Below, one piece after another: positions 9,243-15,909 of a stretch of 21,772 nt of DNA (position 1 is its first letter; each line of letters starts with the position of its first letter). The DNA lies in NCBI GenBank assembly GCA_028866445.1, contig JAGWIE010000004.1, positions 1 through 21,772 on the forward strand, read 5' to 3'. The notes beneath the pieces were generated by a model. It was not told where the DNA came from. It saw only the letters and a list, made by a program, of their open reading frames with translations, and did not search any database. The translations under genes and the position numbers were made by a program. This DNA is from Rhodospirillales bacterium. GTDB taxonomy: Bacteria > Pseudomonadota > Alphaproteobacteria > Acetobacterales > Acetobacteraceae.

Positions 9243-10181
9243 CTATTCATGAAAAATATCACCATGGCGGCGCCCGCCGAGACGGTAACGCGCCAAATAT
9301 TGCGGCAAGACGAGGTCCATCGGGGTGGCGGCAATGCCAAGTTCCTGTAAACCGGACATACCCGGCGCCACCACGTTATCTGTACCGAGCAATATGATCT
9401 GGTCAGAGGTAAGGCCGGAACCGGGGATCATCGCCACCAATTTCGCCAGCCCGATCGGCATGTCCCACAGACAGGATTTGCGTTCGATCACCGCCAGCAT
9501 GTGTTGAATAAGGGCTTTGAAGGATTTTTGCTCCGGGCCGCCCAGCTCGAACAATTTGCCTTTCCCTGCCGCCCCTAGCGCCGCCAGCACGGCATCGGCC
9601 ACATTGGCCACATAAACCGGCTGGAACCTGGTTTGGCCATGCACAACGGGCAGAACCGGCGAGACGACCGCCATTTTCGCGAAGCGATTAAAGAAATCAT
9701 CTTCCGGGCCGAAGATGATGGACGGGCGCAGGATGGCGGCCTGTGAGTGCGCGTTTCTCACAGCCTCCTCGCCCTCCCCTTTGCTGCGGGCATAAGCAGA
9801 AGGGCTGGCGGGGTTGGCGCCGATTGCTGAAACATGCACGAGGCTGGCACCGGCCGCATAAGCCAGCCGTGCCACCCGGCCGGCACCTTCAGCGTGAATG
9901 CGCTGAAAATCCCCCTTGCGTGATTCCGAGAGAATGCCGGCGAGGTTAATGACCACATCCGCTCCCTCGATGGCCCGGGCCGCCAAAGCCTCGTCAGATA
10001 CCGGCGCATAAAGTGCGATTATCTGCCCGGCGGCACCCATGGGGCGAAGAATCTTTGCGGCTTCAGTATCGCGCACCGCGGCACGAACGATATAGCCGCG
10101 CGCGGCAAGGCGCTGCACAAGATGACGGCCCAAAAATCCGGAAGCGCCAAAAACCGTGGTGATTTTACGTTCAGACAGCAT
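9243..10181 (-). CDS. Complex I NDUFA9-subunit-family NAD(P)-binding protein
   Basis: This 312-residue atypical short-chain dehydrogenase/epimerase resembles the NDUFA9 accessory subunit family of respiratory complex I that is common in alphaproteobacteria. The Rossmann loop FGASGFLGRH lies at residues 11-20. VVINLAGIL follows the NAD contact region, and a YxxxK-like YARSK occurs in the middle. A later FGPEDDFFNRFAKM and the FELGGPE block are typical of the family. Its role is probably in complex I assembly or stability, or as a quinone-related oxidoreductase; that is inferred from family. AAGGGG lies 5 bases before the ATG, a good ribosome site. It is divergent from tRNA-Leu. Confidence 0.87.
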   Translation of the reverse strand: MLSERKITTVFGASGFLGRHLVQRLAARGYIVRAAVRDTEAAKILRPMGAAGQIIALYAPVSDEALAARAIEGADVVINLAGILSESRKGDFQRIHAEGAGRVARLAYAAGASLVHVSAIGANPASPSAYARSKGEGEEAVRNAHSQAAILRPSIIFGPEDDFFNRFAKMAVVSPVLPVVHGQTRFQPVYVANVADAVLAALGAAGKGKLFELGGPEQKSFKALIQHMLAVIERKSCLWDMPIGLAKLVAMIPGSGLTSDQIILLGTDNVVAPGMSGLQELGIAATPMDLVLPQYLARYRLGGRRHGDIFHE

Positions 10182-10207
10182 AGAAGCCCCTTCTCTTTCT
10201 CGCCCTG

Positions 10208-10236
10208 CTTGTAGGCCGCGCGAAAAACCCGCTCAA
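10208..10236 (-). promoter_or_regulatory. Candidate sigma-70 promoter for the NDUFA9-like gene
   Basis: On the minus strand TTGAGC and TACAAG are separated by 17 bases. Each matches the consensus at 4 of 6 positions. Predicted transcription would start about 20 bases before the ATG at 10181, leaving room for the AAGGGG ribosome site. Confidence 0.4.
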
Positions 10237-10242
10237 GCCATG

Positions 10243-10271
10243 TTGACGCCAGATTGAGGGAGAGTTAAACG
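10243..10271 (+). promoter_or_regulatory. Candidate promoter for tRNA-Leu
   Basis: TTGACG (5 of 6) and TAAACG (3 of 6) are 17 bases apart. This would give a 5' leader of about 58 bases before the tRNA, which contains a small hairpin ACCGG-GCAA-CCGGT at 10304-10317. The -10 box is weak. Its -35 lies 6 bases from that of the divergent candidate promoter. Confidence 0.35.
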
Positions 10272-10335
10272 CCCCTCCCACGATGCTTCGGCACGTATGG
10301 TGCACCGGGCAACCGGTACGCCTTAAAAATGGTAG

Positions 10336-10422
10336 GCCCAGGTGGCGGAATTGGTAGACGCACTAGCTTCAGGTGCTAGCGCTCGCAAGGGCGTGGAGGT
10401 TCGAGTCCTCTCCTGGGCACCA
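10336..10422 (+). tRNA. tRNA-Leu (anticodon CAG)
   Basis: The acceptor arms GCCCAGG (10336-10342) and CCTGGGC (10412-10418) pair fully and are followed by A and an encoded CCA. The anticodon stem CTAGC/GCTAG encloses the loop TTCAGGT, with CAG at 10370-10372, which reads the leucine codon CUG. A long variable arm (GCTCGCAAGGGC region) marks it as a class II tRNA, as expected for leucine. The T-loop is TTCGAGT. A run of five T follows the CCA and may help termination. Confidence 0.97.
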
Positions 10423-10453
10423 TTTTTATTATTCCTCAAAATCCGGTGATAGA

Positions 10454-11083
10454 ATGAACGGCATCAAGCTTCATAAGCATGACCTGCCCAAGGGGCTCGA
10501 TTTTGGCCCCGTGGTGGCCGTTGATACCGAAACCATGGGGCTTAACCCTCACCGGGACAGGCTTTGCCTGGTGCAGCTTTCCTCCGGGGATGGCACCGCA
10601 CATCTGGTGCAGATTATTCCCGGATCGTTGGGAGGCGCTGGCGGAAATTGCCCCAATCTCAAGGCATTGCTCACAAACCCTGGTGTGACAAAGCTGTTCC
10701 ATTATGGCCGCTTCGATATCGCGGCGCTGTATAATGCCTTTGGTGTGTTAACGGCGCCTGTTATTTGCACCAAAATCGCTTCCAAGCTGGTGCGGACTTA
10801 TACCGACCGACATGGGTTGAAGGATTTATGCCGGGATCTGGTAGGGGTTGATATTTCTAAGCAACAACAGACCAGCGATTGGGGCGCTACGGAGCTAAGC
10901 CCGGAGCAGCTTACCTACGCGGCATCAGATGTGCTGCATTTGCATAAAATCTGGGACCGGCTGAGCAGCTTGCTGGTGCGTGAGAACCGGCTGGAAATTG
11001 CTGAGGCCGCTTTTAAGTTTCTACCCATCCGGGCAAAGCTCGACCTGCTTGGTTATGTAGAGCCGGATATCTTCGCTCATTAG
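10454..11083 (+). CDS. Ribonuclease D-like 3'-5' exonuclease
   Basis: This 209-residue protein is a DEDDy-type 3'-5' exonuclease that would trim RNA 3' ends. Metal-binding residues are visible: Asp24 and Glu26 in DTETMGL, Asp88 in FHYGRFDIA, and Tyr155/Asp159 in YAASD. It is much shorter than E. coli RNase D and lacks the C-terminal HRDC domains, as is usual for the compact alphaproteobacterial version. I chose the ATG at 10454, preceded by GGTGAT, because the longer open frame to 10373 runs through the tRNA. It follows the tRNA closely and may share its transcript, which would fit a role in tRNA end processing, though that is inference. Confidence 0.92.
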   Translation: MNGIKLHKHDLPKGLDFGPVVAVDTETMGLNPHRDRLCLVQLSSGDGTAHLVQIIPGSLGGAGGNCPNLKALLTNPGVTKLFHYGRFDIAALYNAFGVLTAPVICTKIASKLVRTYTDRHGLKDLCRDLVGVDISKQQQTSDWGATELSPEQLTYAASDVLHLHKIWDRLSSLLVRENRLEIAEAAFKFLPIRAKLDLLGYVEPDIFAH

Positions 11084-11168
11084 AGCCGGATGCCCCCAAA
11101 TCATTAAGGCAGCGTTACACAGGGTTGCGTATATCGTGTTGACCGGCGCGGCTGGGCTGGTCATACCG

Positions 11169-11174
11169 TATAAT
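11169..11174 (+). promoter_or_regulatory. Possible -10 element upstream of lptC
   Basis: A perfect TATAAT stands here, about 120 bases before the lptC start. The nearest good -35, TTGACC at 11139-11144, is 24 bases away, which is too far for a standard promoter. TTGACC at 17 bases spacing pairs only with CATACC. Either way the region 11084-11296 is the likely promoter zone for the lpt cluster. Confidence 0.25.
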
Positions 11175-11249
11175 ATGATTCGCGCCGCCACACAGCGTAG
11201 CAAAGCTGACTGCCCTGCTCCCGCCTTAATTCGCGTGCATGAAGCTGTC

Positions 11250-11300
11250 ATGTCTACCGATCCGTCACTCCCGGTTACGCCGGGCATGGTGTGTGTATGA
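11250..11300 (+). CDS. Possible 16-residue leader peptide overlapping lptC
   Basis: A short frame MSTDPSLPVTPGMVCV ends with a TGA that overlaps the lptC ATG (ATGA at 11297-11300). The same frame is open upstream through ATG 11175, giving 41 residues. lptC has no obvious Shine-Dalgarno, so translation coupled to this frame would explain its start. A CCCGG-TTACG-CCGGG hairpin at 11270-11284 lies inside it. The frame could equally be chance. Confidence 0.25.
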   Translation: MSTDPSLPVTPGMVCV

Positions 11301-11956
11301 ATCACATCCATAACGTACCCCGGCATTCGGTCCTGGATGAAATTCGCCGCCAACGGCAGGAAGCCCAGACAAACATAGCCAAACGTAGCCTGCGCGTTAC
11401 TTTGCTTAAACGCGCTTTGCCTGCGGCGGCCTTATTGCTGCTGGCGGCACTGGCTCTCGCACCTTCCTGGGAATCCGGCCCTGACGCGAACCGCGTTACC
11501 TATCACGTTTCAGAAACCACCGGCACCGCCGCTTCACGTATGCAGGGTGCCACTTATCATGGGCGTGACCAACAGGGGCAACCATATACCGTAACTGCCG
11601 CAAGTGCCGTGCAAAAGGGGCAGAATAATGTGGCTTTAACCGCGCCGGAAGGCGATATCACGCTTAAATCCGGCGCGTGGCTGATGCTGAAATCAGCCAC
11701 CGGCAATTATGATCAGCAGCACGACACGCTCAACCTGAACGGCGGTGTAACGCTGTACCGCAACGACGGCACAATCGTGACGACGAAGAACAGCGCCATC
11801 GATCTGCGCCAGGGTGGGGCATCCAGCACTAATCCTGTGCAGGTTTCAGGGCCGTTTGGCACGCTTAACGCCCAGAACGGATTTAGCCTTACAGGAAAAG
11901 GCAATAAGATAACTTTCCACGGTCCAGCCACGCTGATACTTTCCCAGGCACAATGA
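11297..11956 (+). CDS. lptC: LPS export inner-membrane protein LptC
   Basis: This 219-residue protein is LptC, the bitopic inner-membrane component that receives lipopolysaccharide from LptB2FG and hands it to LptA. A basic cytoplasmic N-terminus is followed by one membrane helix at about residues 40-57 (ALPAAALLLLAALALAPSW) and then a periplasmic beta-rich domain with Y-N-x-x-x-D-x-L-x-L (YDQQHDTLNLNGGVTLY). A GTG two codons upstream is an alternative start; I chose the ATG because it forms the ATGA overlap with the upstream short frame. It lacks a clear ribosome site. Its stop overlaps the lptA ATG. The sequence is divergent from E. coli LptC, so the assignment rests on topology and position as well as sequence. 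Confidence 0.88.
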   Translation: MNHIHNVPRHSVLDEIRRQRQEAQTNIAKRSLRVTLLKRALPAAALLLLAALALAPSWESGPDANRVTYHVSETTGTAASRMQGATYHGRDQQGQPYTVTAASAVQKGQNNVALTAPEGDITLKSGAWLMLKSATGNYDQQHDTLNLNGGVTLYRNDGTIVTTKNSAIDLRQGGASSTNPVQVSGPFGTLNAQNGFSLTGKGNKITFHGPATLILSQAQ

Positions 11957-12843
11957 GGCGAATTTATCTTCTGCCGGTTATGGCCTGCGCGGCCTCTCCA
12001 GCTTTTGCGCAGGATTTGAACCTGGGCGGCGCGCCGAATGCAGCCCCGGTGCCAATACAGATCACCGCCTCGCAGGGCATCACCTGGTCGCAGGATGCCC
12101 AAACCGTGACGGCCTCCGGCACCGCCAAGGCAGTGCGGGGCGATGTCACCGTAACGGCCGATGAGCTGGTGGCGCATTATGTAAAAAAACCTGGCGCTGC
12201 CAACCAGCCCACTGCCGCAAGCACAAATGCCAGCCCGCTGGTCCAGGGAAGCTCCCAGCTGACCGAGCTGGACGCGATCGGCCATGTGCATATTTATACT
12301 ACCACTGATAATGCCTGGGGCGATCGTGCGGTTTATTCAGTGGGGCAGCAGGTCTTGGTGCTAACCGGGCAAAATCTTAAACTCACTACGCCGCAGGATA
12401 TTGTTACAGCCCAGGATTCAATTGAATATTACGCGGGTGACCACAAGGCCATCGCGCGAGGCAATGCGCTGATTGTGGCAAGCGACGGGCGCTCCATCGC
12501 CGCCGATATCATCACCGGATATTTTGACGCCCAAGCAAACGGCGGTAAACAACAGCCATCGCAGAATGCTGCTGCCCTGAGCCAGAGTGGAAATATCAAG
12601 CGGGTGGAAGCCATCGGCAATGTCGTTATAAAAACCCAAACTGACACCGCCACCGGCGATTCTGGCGTTTATCTGCCACCTACCGGCGAGGCGCGGCTTG
12701 GCGGAAATGTGCACATCATTCATGGCCAGAATGAACTTGCGGGCTCTGACGCGCTGGTAAACATGAAAACCGGCATCGCTACTTTGCTGGCCGGGCCGGG
12801 CGGCCAGGTTTCTGGCGTCATCCTGCCGGGATCGGGGAAGTGA
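11953..12843 (+). CDS. lptA: LPS transport periplasmic protein LptA (OstA-like), long form
   Basis: This 296-residue protein has a signal peptide (MRRIYLLPVMACAASPAFAQ) and OstA-type repeats, which build the beta-jellyroll bridge that carries lipopolysaccharide across the periplasm. Repeat-like blocks are ITWSQDAQTVTASGTAKAVR with DVTVTADELVAHYV near residues 40-80, ENLKLTTPQDIVTAQDSIEY-like strands near 140-165, and GEARLGGNVHIIHGQNEL near 255. It is roughly 100 residues longer than E. coli LptA, with a low-complexity insert near 78-98. The ATG overlaps the lptC stop (ATGA) and is preceded by AGG at 4 bases. The stop is one base before lptB. Confidence 0.88.
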   Translation: MRRIYLLPVMACAASPAFAQDLNLGGAPNAAPVPIQITASQGITWSQDAQTVTASGTAKAVRGDVTVTADELVAHYVKKPGAANQPTAASTNASPLVQGSSQLTELDAIGHVHIYTTTDNAWGDRAVYSVGQQVLVLTGQNLKLTTPQDIVTAQDSIEYYAGDHKAIARGNALIVASDGRSIAADIITGYFDAQANGGKQQPSQNAAALSQSGNIKRVEAIGNVVIKTQTDTATGDSGVYLPPTGEARLGGNVHIIHGQNELAGSDALVNMKTGIATLLAGPGGQVSGVILPGSGK

Positions 12844-12844
12844 A

Positions 12845-13624
12845 ATGAGCAGCGCCGTGATAAACAGTGAGCAGATCAGCCGCGCATCTGTTTTTGGGGG
12901 TGATGCCGGGCTGGTGGCCAGCGGGCTCGGCAAACGGTTCAAAAAACGCCCTGTGGTGCGCAATGTTTCGTTATCTGTGAGGCGCGGAGAAGCCGTAGGT
13001 CTGCTGGGGCCAAATGGTGCCGGTAAAACCACGACATTCTACATGATCGTCGGGTTGATTGGGCCGGATTCCGGCACTATCGCGTTGGACGGCGTGGAAA
13101 TCTCCAACTTGCCCATGTATCGCCGCGCCAGGCTTGGTATTGGGTATCTGCCACAGGAGGCCAGCGTTTTCCGTGGGCTGAACGTTGAGCAAAATATCAT
13201 GGCCGCGTTGGACATGGTGGAGCCAGACGTAAGCAAGCGTGAGGAGATGCTGGCCGAATTGCTAGCGGAATTTAGCATCTCGCATTTGCGCCGCACCCCT
13301 GCCCTCGCTCTTTCCGGCGGCGAGCGTCGGCGCGTGGAAATTGCCCGCGCGCTGGCAACGGGGCCGAACTACATTCTGCTGGATGAGCCGCTGGCGGGCA
13401 TTGATCCTATCGCCGTAGGCGAAATTCGCGACCTTGTGGCGCATCTGAAGCATCGCGGCCTCGGCGTGCTGATTACCGACCATAATGTGCGCGAGACGCT
13501 GGAGATCATCGACCGGGCGTACATAATGTATGATGGCCAGGTGCTGATGGAAGGCAACCCGGAAGAAGTGGTTGCGCATGAGGATGTGCGCCGGGTTTAT
13601 CTGGGTGAAAAGTTCAGCCTCTAG
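12845..13624 (+). CDS. lptB: LPS export ABC transporter ATP-binding protein LptB
   Basis: This 259-residue ATPase powers extraction of lipopolysaccharide from the inner membrane with LptF and LptG, which are not in the window. It has a full ABC set: Walker A GPNGAGKTT with Lys61, ABC signature LSGGERRRVEIARAL, Walker B YILLDEPLAGID and the switch His in LITDHNVRE. The LptB-type GIGYLPQEASVFRGL block is clear. The N-terminus carries about 20 extra residues before the usual start. GGGGA lies 6 bases before the ATG, a good ribosome site, and lptA ends one base earlier. Confidence 0.97.
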   Translation: MSSAVINSEQISRASVFGGDAGLVASGLGKRFKKRPVVRNVSLSVRRGEAVGLLGPNGAGKTTTFYMIVGLIGPDSGTIALDGVEISNLPMYRRARLGIGYLPQEASVFRGLNVEQNIMAALDMVEPDVSKREEMLAELLAEFSISHLRRTPALALSGGERRRVEIARALATGPNYILLDEPLAGIDPIAVGEIRDLVAHLKHRGLGVLITDHNVRETLEIIDRAYIMYDGQVLMEGNPEEVVAHEDVRRVYLGEKFSL

Positions 13625-13664
13625 GCTGGTCCATGCTGGCAAGCATTTTTCGCGCCAAAAGCCA

Positions 13665-13693
13665 TTGGAAAAAATTTAAAACCGCGTTAGCAT
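13665..13693 (+). promoter_or_regulatory. Candidate sigma-70 promoter giving leaderless rpoN mRNA
   Basis: TTGGAA (4 of 6) and TAGCAT (4 of 6) are exactly 17 bases apart. A start 7 bases after the -10 falls on the A of the rpoN ATG at 13700. There is no Shine-Dalgarno before that ATG, which agrees with a leaderless transcript. Both boxes are imperfect. Confidence 0.4.
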
Positions 13694-13694
13694 C

Positions 13695-13711
13695 TTGGCA
13701 TGGCTTTTGCT
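13695..13711 (+). promoter_or_regulatory. Sigma-54-type -24/-12 element overlapping the rpoN start codon
   Basis: TTGGCATGGCTTTTGCT matches the sigma-54 consensus YTGGCACG-N4-TTGCW at all positions but one. The GG and GC are 10 bases apart, the required spacing. The rpoN ATG (13700-13702) lies inside it. RNA polymerase with sigma-54 bound here could block the proposed sigma-70 start, a simple negative loop. Coding constraint on MAF at the protein start could also produce the match by chance. Confidence 0.45.
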
Positions 13712-15193
13712 CCGTCCTATGCGCCACGATTGGATCTCCGCCAGTCCCAATCGCTGGTAATGACCCCGCAATTGCGCCAGGCAATCCAGCTTCTGCAATT
13801 TTCCAACTTAGAAGCCAGTGCATTTATTGAAGATGAATTGCTTAAAAATCCACTACTTGAATGCGAGAGCGGAGGCGAAACCGTAACCGCGATCGAGACC
13901 AGGGCCGAGGCACTCGCCATTATTCCAGATGATCCTGCGAGCATTGCCGCCGCCGGGATGATGCCAGATTCAGCCACGACGTCGCTCGATCTCGATACCA
14001 GCAATGTGTACGACGCAGGGACAAATGCAGATGGCTATGGCTCAGCGGGGCTTTCGGGTGAGGGAGAGGATTGGAACCCTCTGGAAGCACTAGGGGCTGA
14101 ACGGCCTTGCCTGCGTGAGCATCTGGAGCAGCAGGCACGGCTCGCATTTGCAGGGCGTGAGGATTTGACCATTGCCAGAGCAATGATCGTAGCACTCGAC
14201 CCCGCAGGGCGATTGGGCGACGCGCCGGAAATGCTGGCCTCTGCCCTTGGCGTGGAATTGCCGCGCTTCGAGGCTGTACGCGCCATTATGATGCGATTTG
14301 ACCCGGTTGGCGTGTTCGCCACCAGCCTGGCTGAGTGCCTGGCTGTGCAATTGGCCGAACAAAACCGGCTGGACCCGGCGATGCAAGCGCTACTGGATAA
14401 TTTAGAGCTGCTGGCCCGGCGGGAGATGCGGGCTTTGCTGGATATTTGCGGCGTCGATTCGGCGGATCTGACCGATATGATCGCCGAGCTGAAGCGGCTT
14501 GACCCAAAGCCAGGGGCAAAATTTGATTCCGAGCCATTACGGCCGCTCATTCCGGATGTGCTGATGCGCCCTGCCCCGGCAACCGAAAATGGCGGCGCGG
14601 ATTGGCTGCTCGAAATTAACCCCGAAACCATGCCACGTTTGCTGATCCGGCGGGGGTTTCATGCCAAGCTGGTAGCTTCGGCCAATAAGGAAACCAAAAG
14701 CTTCCTTTCCGAACAACTACAAGGCGCTAACTGGCTGGTGAAGGCACTGGAAGCCCGCGCGCAGACGATCCTGCGGGTTTCAGCTGAAATCGTACGCCGA
14801 CAGGACGGTTTTTTCCGCCATGGCATTTCGCATCTGCGGCCATTAACCTTGCGGGATATTGCCGCCGAGGTGGAATTGCATGAAAGCACCGTGAGCCGGG
14901 TCACCTCCAACAAATCAATCGCCACACCGCGCGGTATTTTCGAGCTGAAATTCTTTTTCACCACGGCACTCGCGGGGGCGAATGGAGAGACACATTCGGC
15001 CGGAACCGTCCGCCACCGGGTGGCGCAGATCATCGGTGCCGAAAATTCAAAAAATATTTTGTCGGATGACGCTGTGGCCGCCATATTACAAAAAGAAGGC
15101 ATAGACATAGCACGGCGGACCGTGGCCAAATACAGAGAAGCGCTGTGCATCCCCGGCTCGGCGCAGCGCAGGCGGGAGAAAATACCCGCTTAG
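13700..15193 (+). CDS. rpoN: RNA polymerase sigma-54 factor
   Basis: This 497-residue sigma factor directs polymerase to -24/-12 promoters and needs enhancer-binding ATPases to open DNA. Region I is clear at residues 10-50 (LRQSQSLVMTPQLRQAIQLL). An acidic linker follows near 60-120. The core-binding region lies in the middle, with TLRDIAAEVELHESTVSRV as the helix-turn-helix near 383-405. The RpoN box, ARRTVAKYRE, is at 471-480. Length is normal. Expect control of nitrogen, motility or EPS genes in this kind of organism; no enhancer-binding activator is in the window. The gap from lptB is 75 bases, and the next gene is hpf, the usual proteobacterial order. Confidence 0.97.
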   Translation: MAFAPSYAPRLDLRQSQSLVMTPQLRQAIQLLQFSNLEASAFIEDELLKNPLLECESGGETVTAIETRAEALAIIPDDPASIAAAGMMPDSATTSLDLDTSNVYDAGTNADGYGSAGLSGEGEDWNPLEALGAERPCLREHLEQQARLAFAGREDLTIARAMIVALDPAGRLGDAPEMLASALGVELPRFEAVRAIMMRFDPVGVFATSLAECLAVQLAEQNRLDPAMQALLDNLELLARREMRALLDICGVDSADLTDMIAELKRLDPKPGAKFDSEPLRPLIPDVLMRPAPATENGGADWLLEINPETMPRLLIRRGFHAKLVASANKETKSFLSEQLQGANWLVKALEARAQTILRVSAEIVRRQDGFFRHGISHLRPLTLRDIAAEVELHESTVSRVTSNKSIATPRGIFELKFFFTTALAGANGETHSAGTVRHRVAQIIGAENSKNILSDDAVAAILQKEGIDIARRTVAKYREALCIPGSAQRRREKIPA

Positions 15194-15219
15194 CAAAGCT
15201 GAAGCAAAAACAGCTTTGC
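15193..15219 (+). other. Stem-loop between rpoN and hpf
   Basis: GCAAAGCTG (15193-15201) and CAGCTTTGC (15211-15219) form a perfect 9-bp stem with a 9-base A-rich loop. It begins on the last base of the rpoN stop codon. No T-run follows, so it is not a classical terminator. It may be an RNA processing or stability element that sets the relative level of rpoN and hpf. Confidence 0.6.
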
Positions 15220-15258
15220 GATAGGAAGATAACGAGCCGGATTGTTCGGGAGAAGACC

Positions 15259-15864
15259 ATGCAACTAACGGTCTCAGGTAAACAAGTCGATCTGTCCGAC
15301 GCCCTGCGCGTTCATGTGGACAAGCAACTGGGCACCATCACGGCGAAATATTTTGATCACGCCCTTGAAGCACAGGTTACGTTCAGCCGTGCCCGTAGTT
15401 TTTTCACCTGTGACATTAATCTGCACGCTGGCCGCGGCATTACAGTACGCGGCGAAGGCGAGGCAGCGGATGCCCGGGCGGCGTTTGAGGATGCGGCGGA
15501 ACATATCGCCAAGCGGCTTCGCCGTTACCGTCGGCGCGTCTCCGCGCATCAGCGTGACCTGAACAAGATAAAGCCTGAAATGGCCCGCGCCTTTGTGTTG
15601 GCACCGGAAGACGAGGAGGAAGGCGAACAAGCAGCCAAAAACGGCCATACGGATGGCGTGAAGGCATTCTCGGAGGAACTGCACGCCACGATCGTCGCAG
15701 AGGACACCACCGCGATTGAAACACTCACTGTGCGCGATGCGGTCATGAAAATGGATCTGGCTTTCCAGCCATTGATGATGTTCCGCAACTCCAAAACCGG
15801 TGGATTGAATGTTATCTACCGCCGGCCTGACGGGCATGTCGGCTGGATTGACCCCAAAGCCTGA
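15259..15864 (+). CDS. hpf: Ribosome hibernation promoting factor, long form
   Basis: This 201-residue protein is long HPF, which joins two 70S ribosomes into inactive 100S dimers in slow growth. The N-terminal ribosome-binding domain covers about residues 1-105 (MQLTVSGKQVDLSDALRVHV and the AFEDAAEHIAKRLRRYRRR helix). A charged linker with EDEEEGEQ follows. The C-terminal dimerisation domain is near 145-200 (VRDAVMKMDLAFQPLMMFRN, NVIYRRPDGHVGWIDP). The ATG at 15259 has GGGAGA at a suitable distance; an upstream extension through rpoN is rejected. The adjacent rpoN is the usual neighbour. ptsN, often next in proteobacteria, is absent here. Confidence 0.95.
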   Translation: MQLTVSGKQVDLSDALRVHVDKQLGTITAKYFDHALEAQVTFSRARSFFTCDINLHAGRGITVRGEGEAADARAAFEDAAEHIAKRLRRYRRRVSAHQRDLNKIKPEMARAFVLAPEDEEEGEQAAKNGHTDGVKAFSEELHATIVAEDTTAIETLTVRDAVMKMDLAFQPLMMFRNSKTGGLNVIYRRPDGHVGWIDPKA

Positions 15865-15870
15865 TGAGCA

Positions 15871-15905
15871 GGATGCGGCTGGGCGCAAAAATCCCAGCCG
15901 CATCC
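15871..15905. terminator. Hairpin between convergent hpf and map
   Basis: GGATGCGGCTGGG (15871-15883) and CCCAGCCGCATCC (15893-15905) form a perfect 13-bp stem with a 9-base loop CGCAAAAAT. It lies between the hpf stop (15864) and the map stop (15910), so it can serve both directions. Neither side has a T-run, so it may be a weak or Rho-assisted terminator, or an end-protecting hairpin. Confidence 0.65.
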
Positions 15906-15909
15906 GCGC

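Noticed and set aside
10336..10422. tRNA-Leu as an integration site
   Set aside because: No repeat of the tRNA 3' end and no integrase are visible; the flanks are core genes.
10373..10453. Longer RNase D frame starting inside tRNA-Leu
   Set aside because: The extra codons are tRNA sequence; the ATG at 10454 has a ribosome site and gives the normal protein start.
11139..11174. TTGACC and TATAAT as one promoter before lptC
   Set aside because: The spacing is 24 bases, far beyond the usual 16-18.
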